The notes under the pieces: generated by a model
What the model saw: the letters and a program-made list of their open reading frames with translations, nothing else
Databases searched by the model: none
What the model was told of the DNA's origin: nothing
Program-made: the position numbers and the translations under genes
Assembly: GCA_030447725.1 (NCBI GenBank)
Contig: JAUJOQ010000001.1
Coordinates: forward strand, 75,055 to 139,054
From: Thermoleophilaceae bacterium
GTDB lineage: Bacteria; Actinomycetota; Thermoleophilia; Solirubrobacterales; Thermoleophilaceae
DNA: 64,000 bases
Direction: 5' to 3'
Part shown: one piece after another, positions 26,867 to 35,334 of the stretch
Layout of the letters: the number at the start of each line of letters is the position of its first letter
Numbering within the stretch: the first letter of the stretch is position 1

Positions 26867-27603
26867 CGGCGCCCCCCGAACGGCGGCGCACGCCGGACGT
26901 GCGCGACACCCTCCTCGACGAACCGAAACGCGAACCAAGGCTTGTCCCTCCGCTCCACAGCATCGCCGAGCAGGAGCCTGATCCGGCCGGCGACCTCCCG
27001 GCGCGCCGGCCGGCGCGCGCCGCCCCGAGCGGCCGGCACGCGCACGGCCACGCTCCCGGGCACGAGCAGTCCGAGCCGGCCCTTGAGCACGCGGGCGGTC
27101 CACTCCAGGTCGTCGTGAAAGGGACTCAGGCGAGGCCAGCGGGCGGCGACGACATCGAGGCTGGACCGGGGGACCAGCAGGGACCCGCCGCGGGCGACCC
27201 TCAGCGAGAGGAGCCGCCGCTCGAAGGCGGCCACCCCGAGGTCGGGATCGCTCACCTGAGCCACCGGAATTGAGGAGCGGTCCAGCGAGCCGTCGGGGTG
27301 GATGACCTTGCTGGCCAACAGCACCGGCTGCCCCAGGTCGCCCACCTCGTCGAGCACGCCGATCATACGCTCGAGGGCGCCCGCCTCGGGCACAGCGGAG
27401 CCGTCCAGCAACCACAGCCAGCCTTCGTCTCCTTCTCCCAACTCGGTGCGCAGCTCCGCCTGCCGGGCCTGCGAGCCGCCGGCTCGCAGGGCGAGTAGGC
27501 GCTCGGGCCTGCGCGTCTGACGCTCGAGCGCCTCCTTCATCTGCGGTGGAGCCTCACCGCCCTCCCCGGCGATGGTCACCGCATATACCCGCTGCCCCGT
27601 CAC
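26863..27603 (-). CDS. Degenerate glycosyltransferase family 2-like protein
   Basis: A 246-residue protein that aligns by eye with its neighbour at 26006: GWLWLLDGSAVPEAGALERM corresponds to the neighbour's EWLWLMDDDTVCTPEAL, PVLLASKVIHPDGSL to PSLLLSKTLWRDGRM, and SPFHDDLEWTARVLKGRLG to the FFIWSDDIDYTGRVL region. The DDD metal motif has become LDGS, so ordinary catalysis is doubtful. The N-terminal strand is also altered. It may be an inactive partner of another transferase, or use a different metal geometry. The GTG start overlaps the upstream stop (GTGA). Confidence 0.68.
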   Translation of the reverse strand: MTGQRVYAVTIAGEGGEAPPQMKEALERQTRRPERLLALRAGGSQARQAELRTELGEGDEGWLWLLDGSAVPEAGALERMIGVLDEVGDLGQPVLLASKVIHPDGSLDRSSIPVAQVSDPDLGVAAFERRLLSLRVARGGSLLVPRSSLDVVAARWPRLSPFHDDLEWTARVLKGRLGLLVPGSVAVRVPAARGGARRPARREVAGRIRLLLGDAVERRDKPWFAFRFVEEGVAHVRRAPPFGGRR

Positions 27604-28493
27604 ATTGGGCCTCGGCGCGCCGGGCGCTCGTTGGACAGTGATCGTCCCAGCTCATAGGCCAATTCGTCCACCGGGTCGAGCAGAGCGCGAAGCGCCGCGT
27701 CGCGGTCACGAGACCACACCGCTGAGGCAAGGCCCCCTACGACCGTCCGGGCGCCCCACCACGCCAGGCCGAGGCGGCGACGTGGCGGGATGGAGCCCGG
27801 ATACTGTCTGTCAAGCCAAGCTCCACCGGCCCCGTGGCACAGGTTTTGAGCGATGAAGCCGGTCACTGTGGAGCGGCTGTGGTGCACCACGGTGGCGCGC
27901 TCTCGCCGCTCATCTCCCCAACCTGCCGCCCTCAGTCGATAGGTCAGGTCGGCATCCTCCGCGGCCCGTATGTCCTCGCGAAAGCCTCCCACCGCCTCGA
28001 AGGCGCTCCGCCGGCAGGCTGTGTTCGCGGTCTGTGGAAATCCCCAGCGTCCGAAGCGGAACGTGTTGTCCTGGCTCATGGCGCCCCGGATATAGGAGTA
28101 GCGGGCGACCGCGCCGGCCCGTGCGGGCACCGCCTCGTCGAGTATGCCGCCCGCGAGAAGGGCTGTCTGCTCCTGCGGGGGAGGGTCGAAGTAGCGGTCG
28201 AGCAGGTCCACGGCGGGAACGGTGTCGGCATCGATGAAGACGAGCCACTGCGCCGAGCCTCGCTCCGCTCCCCGATTACGTGCGTAGCCAGGCGTTGCCA
28301 CCCTCGCGGCCCGGAGGACGGGCACCGGGCTCGCTGAGGAAGCGGCCACGGCCGCGCCCCGCGGAGTGTTGTCGACGACCACCACGGAGTCGCCCGAATC
28401 CCGGCGCAGTTGCTCGAGGCGGTGTCGCACCTCCTCGAGCTCCGCCGGGGTGCCCCGGAACGGGACCACCACATCTACCGACGGACGGGGCAC
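27600..28493 (-). CDS. Glycosyltransferase family 2 (paralogue of the 24927-25937 gene)
   Basis: A 297-residue GT-A enzyme opening with SVDVVVPFRGTPAELEEV, with VVVVDNTPRG as the nucleotide loop, QWLVFIDADTVPAVDLLDRY as DxD site, and RAAEDADLTYRLRAAGWGDE for the base. The gene at 24927-25937 has the same order and spacing, so a duplication is likely. It starts at a GTG and is translationally coupled to the degenerate GT2 gene. A 123-bp gap separates it from the divergent WecG-family gene. Confidence 0.84.
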   Translation of the reverse strand: MPRPSVDVVVPFRGTPAELEEVRHRLEQLRRDSGDSVVVVDNTPRGAAVAASSASPVPVLRAARVATPGYARNRGAERGSAQWLVFIDADTVPAVDLLDRYFDPPPQEQTALLAGGILDEAVPARAGAVARYSYIRGAMSQDNTFRFGRWGFPQTANTACRRSAFEAVGGFREDIRAAEDADLTYRLRAAGWGDERRERATVVHHSRSTVTGFIAQNLCHGAGGAWLDRQYPGSIPPRRRLGLAWWGARTVVGGLASAVWSRDRDAALRALLDPVDELAYELGRSLSNERPARRGPM

Positions 28494-28616
28494 GGCGGCC
28501 AGCGTAGCTACCGGCCGGAGCTGGGGGGACCGTCACTTACCATGCATGTCTGCCGGTTGCCGGCAGGGTCGATGCCCGACCGGGCCCCGCCGACACATCT
28601 TCGCCGAGCCCTGACC

Positions 28617-29402
28617 ATGACGGCCACCACCAACAGCGATGGCGCACCGCCCACGGAGATGTTCGGCATCGACGTCGAGACCACTCCGCCGGCGGAGCTG
28701 CTGCGCCGGATACTCGACTACGCCGAGCGAGCCGAGCGCCGGCGGGTGAGCTACGTGAACGCGCACGTTCTCAACCAGGCGCAGTCGAATCCGGAGCTGC
28801 ACAGTGCGCTGCAGTCCTCCGACGTCGTCTACTGCGACGGCTACGGGGTACGGCTCGCGGCGCGGCTGATCGGGCTCAGGGTGCCCCACCGGATGACCGG
28901 CGCGGACTGGGTCTGGGGGATTGCCGCCCTGTGCCAGGAGTCGGGACGCTCTCTCTACCTGCTGGGCTCCGACCCGGGCGCAGCCTCGGGCGCCGCACAG
29001 GCGCTCAAGCGCTGGTATCCGCGCCTGGACGTGCGCGGCACCCACCACGGCTATTTCGATCTCGACAGTCCCCACTCGGATCGGGTGCTCGAGCACATCG
29101 CCGAGATGAAGCCCGACATCCTGCTCGTCGGGATGGGCACCCCCCAGCAGGAGCTGTGGGTGGACCGCAACCGCGACCGCATCGACGCTCCGGTGGTCTG
29201 GACGGTGGGCGCGCTCTTCGACTACATGTCGGGGCGCGTCCCGAGGGCGCCCTACTGGATCTCCGACAACGGCTTCGAGTGGATCTACCGCCTGGCGGTC
29301 GAGCCGCGGCGGATGTGGCGGCGCTATCTCCTGGGCAACCCCGCTTTTCTCTACCGCGTGCTGGACGAGCGGCGCCAGGGCAACCACAGCTCAAGCCGGT
29401 GA
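28617..29402 (+). CDS. WecG/TagA/CpsF-family glycosyltransferase
   Basis: A 261-residue GT26 enzyme. MFGIDVETTPPAELLRRIL starts the fold; YVNAHVLNQAQSNPELHSAL, YCDGYGVRLAARLIG and PHRMTGADWVW are family blocks, and DILLVGMGTPQQELWVDRNR with WTVGALFDYMSGRVPRAP complete it. I took the ATG at 28617; in-frame ATGs at 28542 and 28572 would add a short tail without family similarity. Its stop overlaps the next start as GTGA. It is distinct from the member at 1781, so the cluster carries two different enzymes of this family. Confidence 0.87.
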   Translation: MTATTNSDGAPPTEMFGIDVETTPPAELLRRILDYAERAERRRVSYVNAHVLNQAQSNPELHSALQSSDVVYCDGYGVRLAARLIGLRVPHRMTGADWVWGIAALCQESGRSLYLLGSDPGAASGAAQALKRWYPRLDVRGTHHGYFDLDSPHSDRVLEHIAEMKPDILLVGMGTPQQELWVDRNRDRIDAPVVWTVGALFDYMSGRVPRAPYWISDNGFEWIYRLAVEPRRMWRRYLLGNPAFLYRVLDERRQGNHSSSR

Positions 29403-31336
29403 CACGGATTCACGTCGGGGAGTCGGCGGCGGCCGTGGCGGTCGGCGTGGCGGCCTTGGCCATCGCCGCGTACGTCGGCGTCAAGGATCTGGAGGCGGTG
29501 CCTGATGTGGTGCGGGCCGTGGCGGCCACCATGTTGCTCGTCTCGGTTGCCGGCTACGCGCCGGCAAGGCTGCTGGTGGGGCCCGAGCTGTGGCCCCATT
29601 TCTGGGTGCTCGTCTGCCTCGTGGGCTGCGTCTCCGCGGGCCTCGGCCTCACTGCCCTCGGGTTCTTGGGCCTGCCTTTCGAGGTGTCGCTGCCGGCTCT
29701 GCTCGCGGCCGGGGCGTTGGCGGCAGCGGCTATCCGCTTGCGACTGGGGCCGGCGCGTCCCGGCGCGGAGGAGCTGGCCGCCGCGGGCGGGCGACGCCTC
29801 ACGCTTGCGTGGCCCTCCTACCTGGCCGTTGTGCTCGTAGCGCTGCTCGTAACGCCGATCTTCGTCAACGGCTTCGCGACCGTGCAGGGCAACAACCCGG
29901 ACGCGGTGCTCGGCGTGGGGACCGCGGAGCTGCTCCAGCACACTCATCCGGCCGCGATCGACGAAGACCTGCCCGTGGATCGGATGCCGCTCGTATGGCG
30001 GTCGAAGTACCCGATCTATTACGTCCTCGCCGGGGCGTCTTCGCTTTCCGGCCTCGACCCCACCCAGACCTTCGCGACGCTCTCCGCGGTACTGGCGGCC
30101 CTCACTGCCGCGGCGTTCATGCTGGTCGCTCGCTATGGGCTGGGGGCCACGCCGCGAGCGGCCGTGCTGACGATGGCGCTGGTGGGATTCGACAGAGCTG
30201 TGTACTACCTCGCTCTCCACCCGTACCACAACCAGTTGTGGGGCACGATGGCGCTGGCGCCGATCCTGTTGTTCGGCCTGCGCCTACTGGAGCGCCCCAG
30301 CCGGCGGGACGCTGTACTGCTCGCCGGATTCCTGCTCCTTGGCCTGGCGGCCTACCCGCTGATGGTGCTCTTTCCGGTGCTGGCCCTCGCCGCGGCGGGC
30401 GCGGCCTTGCACCGCAGCGGTCGCCTCCGCTTTCGGCGCCCGCGGCTGCCACGTTCTCGCCTCGGGCGCACCGGCTGGGTCGCCGCCGCCCTGCTGGCCG
30501 GGCCTGCGGCGCTCGTGGTCGGCCTCGGGGTCGTTGAGAAGTCGGTCAGCGCCGCCCAGCTGCTGCTTTCCGGAAGCTCGCTCTCGCCGTGGCGCGGGGA
30601 CCTCGACGACTATCCCTCCCCGGGCTCCTTCATCGCCGTCACCGGTGAGCTGGGGCAAGTGGCGGCGCTCTTGGTGCTGGGCGCTGCTCTGCTCGGCGTT
30701 CGCCGCCTTCCCGCCGTTCCGCGTGCGGCCTTCACCGCGATGATCGCCGGCGGGCTGCTGTTCAGCGTGTACTTCCGCTTTCGGGAGTTCGGCGAGTACT
30801 TCTACTTCAAGCTGCTCGCCTTCCTGGCGCCTGTGGTCCTGCTGGCCGCCGCCGTCTGGCTCGCCGCGGGCGCGGGCCGGCACCGCGCCGGGCGCCTCGC
30901 GCTAGCCGCCTCGGTAGTGCTCGTGGCGCTCCAACTCGCTGGACTGCGCAGGGAGATAGCGGTGACGGGACTTCAGCTCGACTCCGAGACGCTGGAGCTG
31001 CGCGACGCCGCGGACCGGCTTCCGCAAGGGGCGAGCGTGCGCGTGGACGTGCTGCCCGACGGTCGCCAGCTCTGGGTCGGCTACGTGCTGAGCGACCATC
31101 CGCTCAGCACCCTCAACCCGCTCGTGGGGACGACCTATCCCCACATCGAGCGCGGGCGCAAGGCGGACTTCATCGTTGCCGACTCGCGCGTTCCAGCCTA
31201 TCCCTGGCCCGATTCCGCGGGTCCGCCGCTGTTCGACAACGGCAAGTTCCGCCTCTACCGGATGAGCGCCGCGGTGCCCGGCCCCGACCGATCGTCGAAA
31301 CGGATGATCGACCAGTTCAGCCAAGCGTTCGAATAG
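29399..31336 (+). CDS. Polytopic membrane protein of unknown function (GT-C-like)
   Basis: A 645-residue membrane protein with about 12-13 hydrophobic segments and one large extracytoplasmic domain of roughly 130 residues at the C-terminus (DAADRLPQGASVRVDVLPDG onward). After helix five a loop with QGNNPDAVLGVGTAELLQHT and VDRMPLVWRSKYPIYYVLAG contains Asp and Arg residues near the membrane, as in GT-C transferases that use polyprenyl-phosphate sugars. I cannot assign it to a named family. The GTG start overlaps the WecG-family stop (GTGA), which argues that it acts in the same pathway. Confidence 0.75.
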   Translation: MTRIHVGESAAAVAVGVAALAIAAYVGVKDLEAVPDVVRAVAATMLLVSVAGYAPARLLVGPELWPHFWVLVCLVGCVSAGLGLTALGFLGLPFEVSLPALLAAGALAAAAIRLRLGPARPGAEELAAAGGRRLTLAWPSYLAVVLVALLVTPIFVNGFATVQGNNPDAVLGVGTAELLQHTHPAAIDEDLPVDRMPLVWRSKYPIYYVLAGASSLSGLDPTQTFATLSAVLAALTAAAFMLVARYGLGATPRAAVLTMALVGFDRAVYYLALHPYHNQLWGTMALAPILLFGLRLLERPSRRDAVLLAGFLLLGLAAYPLMVLFPVLALAAAGAALHRSGRLRFRRPRLPRSRLGRTGWVAAALLAGPAALVVGLGVVEKSVSAAQLLLSGSSLSPWRGDLDDYPSPGSFIAVTGELGQVAALLVLGAALLGVRRLPAVPRAAFTAMIAGGLLFSVYFRFREFGEYFYFKLLAFLAPVVLLAAAVWLAAGAGRHRAGRLALAASVVLVALQLAGLRREIAVTGLQLDSETLELRDAADRLPQGASVRVDVLPDGRQLWVGYVLSDHPLSTLNPLVGTTYPHIERGRKADFIVADSRVPAYPWPDSAGPPLFDNGKFRLYRMSAAVPGPDRSSKRMIDQFSQAFE

Positions 31337-31349
31337 GGCGACGGACCCC

Positions 31350-31582
31350 ACCGCACGGATGGCTCTCCCGGGAGCACCGCACCCTCTGGGGAGGAGCGCA
31401 GCGGGAACGTTGCCGGAGGAGCGCAGGCCGATCGCCTCGGGAGGAGCGCAGCCGGAACGTCGTTCCGGCGAGCACCGCACCGGAGGCTCTCGGCCGAGCA
31501 CCGCACGGACGGCTCTCCCGCGAGCACCGCACCCCCTCGGGAGGAGCGCAGCGGGAACGTCGTTCCCGCGAGCACCGCACCC
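31350..31582. repeat. Mosaic palindromic repeat cluster between convergent genes
   Basis: The whole gap between the GT-C-like gene and the sugar transferase is repeat. Two palindromes occur: CCGGAACGTCGTTCCGG at 31452-31468 and CGGGAACGTCGTTCCCG at 31552-31568, where both arms have changed in step. The half-unit GGAGGAGCGCAGC precedes each, and GAGCACCGCAC units follow at spacings near 26 bp. Positions 31391-31532 match 41519-41660 over 142 bp with six mismatches and no gap. No protein-coding signal and no T-run terminator is visible. Confidence 0.9.
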
Positions 31583-31587
31583 TCCTC

Positions 31588-33084
31588 TCACCAGGCGCCC
31601 TGGCTGCGGACCACGGCGGGGATGGTCCTCAGCAGGATCGCCAGGTCGAGGAACACCGACCATCGCTCGAGGTACAGGAAGTCGAGACGCACCAGCTCAT
31701 CGAAGTCGAGCTCGGAGCGCCCGGACACCTGCCAAAGCCCCGTCATCCCCGGCAGCACGAGGTAGCGCTTGAGGTGCCAGCCCTCGAGGCGGTCGTAGTC
31801 GCGCTGGGGCAGCGGCCGCGGCCCGACGAGCGACATCTCGCCGCGGAAGACGTTGAGCAGCTGAGGCAGCTCGTCGAGCGACCAGCGTCGGAGCCAGTTG
31901 CCCACCCGGGTCACGCGCGGGTCGTCGCGGATCTTGAACAGGGCGCCGCCCTGCTCGTTGTGCTCCTCTAGGCGCTCCTGCAGGTCCTCCGCTCCGACGT
32001 CCATCGTGCGGAACTTGAAGCAGGCGAAGGGCCGGCCGCCGATGCCCGGCCGCATGGAGCGGAACAGGATCGGTCCGCCCGAGTCCAACCGGATGGCGAC
32101 AGCCACCAGGGCCATCAAGGGTGAGAGCACGGCCATCAGGAGTACCGAGCCGACGATGTCGAATCCGCGCTTGATCACGAAGTCGATGCCCTCGAAGACG
32201 GGGGGCTTCAGCTCGAAGAGCGGCAGCGACTGTCCGGGGACGAACTCCACCCGATCCATCAGGATCTCCATCGTCGAGGGCGCGACCCTCACGCGGATCC
32301 CCTGCTGATGGCAGCGGTCGACAAGATCCACCGCTTTCTCCTGCGGGAAGTCCGGGTCGGCGATCAGCACCTCGTCGAACGTGTCGAAGTGGCGCTCGAG
32401 GGTCTCGAGCGAGCCGAAGTCGCGCAGGCCGTCACTGCGACGATCTGTGAGCGACACGTAGCCGAAGGGCTCGATCTGGGAGCTGTCCTGGAGGGCATGG
32501 GCCACGGCGTCGATGTGGCTGCCCGAGCCCACGAGCACCGCCCGGCGGCGGTAGCCGGCGGCGCGCAGCACCGCGCTGCTGGCGCGCTCGAAGCCCCAGC
32601 GCAGCGAGGACATGTAGAGCAGGGCGAAGAAGAGCGAGGCGTAGAAGATGTAGTACGACGAGAAGGTCTTGCCCTCGATCACGGCGTACACGAGGCTCAC
32701 CAGGGTGACCTGGAAGAGCGACGAGATCAGGGTTGCGAAGCCGGGCCTCTGTGGCCGGTCGCGGTAGAGGCCCGAGCGCGCGAAGAGCAACAGCATCACC
32801 AGGCAGGCGAGCGGCGCCACGTCAGCCGCCTGGCCGAAGGTTCGGTGCAGCAGGTCGGGATCGCGCGCGTAGGTCTTGATCGCCAGCGCGGTCCAGATGG
32901 CGAGGAACATGCCGGCCACGTCGAGCGACGCCAGGGCGACGATCCGGAGCCCGCGCCTGATCGTCTCGAACCGCAGCAGCCCGCCGAGCAGCGGCGAAGC
33001 GCTGGCCCTGACATCGCGGTCGGGCAGAGCCGCCGGCGCGGCCGGCTTGACTTCCTTGAGTTCTCTGGCCAGGCCGTTGCTCAT
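31588..33084 (-). CDS. Exopolysaccharide polyprenyl-glycosylphosphotransferase (WbaP/CpsE type)
   Basis: A 498-residue initiating enzyme that places the first sugar-1-phosphate on undecaprenyl phosphate. Four N-terminal membrane helices are followed by a nucleotide-binding-like domain (AVLVGSGSHIDAVAHAL), then a re-entrant helix (KRGFDIVGSVLLMAVLSPLM) and the catalytic bacterial sugar transferase domain: CFKFRTMDVGAEDL, RVGNWLRRWSLDELPQLLNV, GEMSLVGPRPLPQRDYDRL and PGMTGLWQVSGRSELDF. The ATG at 33084 (MSNGLARELKEV) is preferred to earlier in-frame starts in the leader. It is the natural first step for the whole cluster. Confidence 0.92.
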   Translation of the reverse strand: MSNGLARELKEVKPAAPAALPDRDVRASASPLLGGLLRFETIRRGLRIVALASLDVAGMFLAIWTALAIKTYARDPDLLHRTFGQAADVAPLACLVMLLLFARSGLYRDRPQRPGFATLISSLFQVTLVSLVYAVIEGKTFSSYYIFYASLFFALLYMSSLRWGFERASSAVLRAAGYRRRAVLVGSGSHIDAVAHALQDSSQIEPFGYVSLTDRRSDGLRDFGSLETLERHFDTFDEVLIADPDFPQEKAVDLVDRCHQQGIRVRVAPSTMEILMDRVEFVPGQSLPLFELKPPVFEGIDFVIKRGFDIVGSVLLMAVLSPLMALVAVAIRLDSGGPILFRSMRPGIGGRPFACFKFRTMDVGAEDLQERLEEHNEQGGALFKIRDDPRVTRVGNWLRRWSLDELPQLLNVFRGEMSLVGPRPLPQRDYDRLEGWHLKRYLVLPGMTGLWQVSGRSELDFDELVRLDFLYLERWSVFLDLAILLRTIPAVVRSQGAW

Positions 33085-33115
33085 GGTGTGACCCGTAAGG
33101 GGGGATCCGCATCCC

Positions 33116-33152
33116 AAAAACCCCCGCGACCGGTGAATGTAGCGCTCGGGGG
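33116..33152 (-). terminator. Terminator-like hairpin with T run in the leader of the sugar transferase gene
   Basis: Read on the minus strand, CCCCC pairs with GGGGG (33148-33152 with 33121-33125) and GCG with CGC (33143-33145 with 33126-33128), leaving a two-base bulge and a 14-nt loop, followed at once by TTTTT (33120-33116). The last T is 32 bases before the ATG at 33084. No gene is transcribed toward it from further upstream on this strand, so it may be an attenuator in the gene's own leader. The anti-terminator partner was not identified. Confidence 0.45.
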
Positions 33153-33311
33153 CGAACCTAAGCGGTGCGCAGGGGGGGCGAAATGTGCCGCGCCGGAACT
33201 TCTCCATGCAGATCGGCACCGGCCCGGCGCCAAAAAGGGCGGACTTTGCGCTCGACCTTCGCGCGCTGGAGGGGCATTCAAGGCAGGATCGGACGGACAG
33301 GAGCGCGGGAC

Positions 33312-34586
33312 GTGGAAGCCCACTCAGAGCCTACGAAGCATGGGGACGGTCGGACTCCCGACAGGGTCGCCCTGCTCGAGCGCTTCCGCGCGCAGATGCT
33401 CGCGACCGCCCGCCGCTACTCGATCAACAGCCACGATGCCGACGACGCCTACCAGCGCGCGGCGGAGATCCTGCTCACCCACTCGCCCACCGGCAGCGAG
33501 GACGAGCTGTGCCGGTGGCTGCGCACCACCGTCAAGCACGAGGCGCTGGCCATCCGCCGCCAGGTCGACCGCGTGGCCCCGGCCGGCGAGCCCCAGCAGT
33601 TACCCGAGCCGCGAGCGGCGCCACGGGAGACGGCCCACGACGAGGCCGTGCGCGGCGAGCGGCTGAGCCTGGGCGCCCAGGCGCTCGGGCGGCTGAAGCC
33701 CCAGGAGCTCCGCTGTCTGCTGCTCAAGGCGGAGGGCTACAGCTACCAGGAGATCTGTGAGCGGACGGGATACTCGTACACGAAGGTAAATCGATGTCTC
33801 AGCGAGGGCCGGCGCGCGTTCCTGGCGCGCGTGACCAGCATCGAGTCGGGGGCGGAGTGCGACCTGCTCGCTCCCCAGCTGTCGGCGCTCGCGGACGGGG
33901 AGGGCACCGCCGTGGATCTCGCCGCCGTGCGCCCTCATCTCAAGAGCTGCCTGGCCTGCCGTGCGCGCCTGCGCGAGTTCCGGGCCGTGCCCGCCCGCGT
34001 GGCGGGGCTGGCGCCGGCCGGAGTGATCGTCGGTGGCGAGGGCGCAGGGTCTGTGCGCAGCCTCTTCGAGTCGCTGCTGGGCTCGGCCCAACACAAGGCC
34101 TCGGTCCTGGGAGACCGCGCGCATCAGGTGCTGGAGCTTGCCGGGGGCCAGAAGGCCGCCGCCGTCGCCGCCTCGGCGGCGGCCCTCGCGGGCGGCGGCG
34201 CGGTCACCGCCGACCGTTTCTCCGAGCGCGCCGGCGACCGCTCCTCCCCGGCCAAGGTGCGGCGCGCTAGCCAGGGGTTACCGTCCGGCGGCGGAGAAGC
34301 GGCGCCGGCGCCTCCGCCCGCTTACACGGCGCCACCTTCACCGACGGCCGCGCCCACTCCGCCGCCACCGGCGCCCGATCCGCAGCCCCAGCCGCAGCCC
34401 CCGCCTGTCGAAGCGCCCCCGCCGCGGCCGTCGAACGAGTTCGCGCCCAAGGCGGCGGCTGCCTCCCCACCGCCCTCCTCCCAGCCGGCGCCCGTCCCCG
34501 CGCCGAGCGAGGTCGGGTCGGGCGGAGGCGGGCCTTCAGGGTCTGGCGGAAACGGTCCGTCGGGCAGCGGCGAGTTCGCGCCGTAG
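33312..34586 (+). CDS. Sigma-70 family RNA polymerase sigma factor fused to anti-sigma-like zinc motif and proline-rich tail
   Basis: A 424-residue protein. Residues about 20-90 resemble sigma region 2 (RFRAQMLATARRYSINSHDA ... EDELCRWLRTTVKHEALAIR) and 120-172 region 4 (GRLKPQELRCLLLKAEGYSY ... GYSYTKVNRCLSEGRRAFLA). C183 and the HxxxCxxC at H209-C213-C216 match the zinc-binding anti-sigma (zf-HC2/ZAS) pattern. A hydrophobic Ala-rich stretch at about 281-300 could span the membrane, and the last 110 residues are Pro/Ser/Gly-rich. GTG at 33312 follows ACAGGAG by 8 bases. It may regulate surface polysaccharide genes. Confidence 0.8.
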   Translation: MEAHSEPTKHGDGRTPDRVALLERFRAQMLATARRYSINSHDADDAYQRAAEILLTHSPTGSEDELCRWLRTTVKHEALAIRRQVDRVAPAGEPQQLPEPRAAPRETAHDEAVRGERLSLGAQALGRLKPQELRCLLLKAEGYSYQEICERTGYSYTKVNRCLSEGRRAFLARVTSIESGAECDLLAPQLSALADGEGTAVDLAAVRPHLKSCLACRARLREFRAVPARVAGLAPAGVIVGGEGAGSVRSLFESLLGSAQHKASVLGDRAHQVLELAGGQKAAAVAASAAALAGGGAVTADRFSERAGDRSSPAKVRRASQGLPSGGGEAAPAPPPAYTAPPSPTAAPTPPPPAPDPQPQPQPPPVEAPPPRPSNEFAPKAAAASPPPSSQPAPVPAPSEVGSGGGGPSGSGGNGPSGSGEFAP

Positions 34587-34681
34587 GCGTGTGACGCGGT
34601 CTCGCCTCCGCGCGGGCGCGGCTGCCACGACCTCGCGCAGCCACATCGCCCAGGCGACGGCGAGCGTGAGAGGATGGCCGG

Positions 34682-35308
34682 GTGAGCGGGACCGAAAGCG
34701 GCGTCTATGCCACCGCTGTGCGCCCCGGCTTGCGCACCCGGGTGGCAAGCCCTCTGGCTCGCCGCGCCCGCGCCAAGCGGCGCCGGCTGTACCTGGATCT
34801 GATGCGTTGCAGCGAGCGGGACTCCGTCCTGGATGTCGGCTGCGGCAGCATGGGTCTGGCCACGCTGGGAGTGCCGGGGGCCGTGACCGGCGTCGACCAT
34901 GTGCAGCGACCGGGCTATCCGGGACACCGCTTCGTGCGCGCCGACGCCCGTGCACTGCCGTTCTCGGACCACGAGTTCGATGTCGTCTACTCGAACTCGC
35001 TGCTCGAGCACGTGTCGCCCACCGACCTCCAGCGCGTAGCGGCCGAGATCTCACGCGTGGGCAGGCGCCTGTTCGTGCAGACGCCCAACCGCCGCTTCCC
35101 CATCGAACCGCACGCGCTGCTGCCCCTGGTGCACTGGCTTCCTCGGAGGCTGGGCCGCCGCCTCTGGCGCCTGGGCGTGACCGGCGAGTCCTATGAGAAC
35201 ATCCACCTCTTGGATGCGCACGACCTGCGCCGGCTGTTCCCCGACGCGGAGATAGTGCGCGAGCGCGTGGGCCCGCTGACCAAGTCGCTTATCGCTGTCC
35301 GCCGCTGA
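34682..35308 (+). CDS. Class I SAM-dependent methyltransferase
   Basis: A 208-residue Methyltransf_11-type protein. Motif I is DSVLDVGCGSMGLATLG, the acidic residue after strand two lies in AVTGVDHVQRP, and FDVVYSNSLLEHVSPTDL is motif II. The segment RLFVQTPNRRFPIEPHALLP is typical of methyltransferases in glycan clusters. The start is a GTG at 34682, 95 bp after the sigma factor gene. Substrate unknown. Confidence 0.8.
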   Translation: MSGTESGVYATAVRPGLRTRVASPLARRARAKRRRLYLDLMRCSERDSVLDVGCGSMGLATLGVPGAVTGVDHVQRPGYPGHRFVRADARALPFSDHEFDVVYSNSLLEHVSPTDLQRVAAEISRVGRRLFVQTPNRRFPIEPHALLPLVHWLPRRLGRRLWRLGVTGESYENIHLLDAHDLRRLFPDAEIVRERVGPLTKSLIAVRR

Positions 35309-35334
35309 CCCGCAACCGGCGCCCCCGGACGGGT

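Noticed and set aside
33195-33201. GGAACTT as a -35 element for autoregulation of the sigma factor
   Set aside because: The motif fits ECF -35 boxes, but no matching -10 (GTC or TCTGA-like) was found at 15-18 bases.
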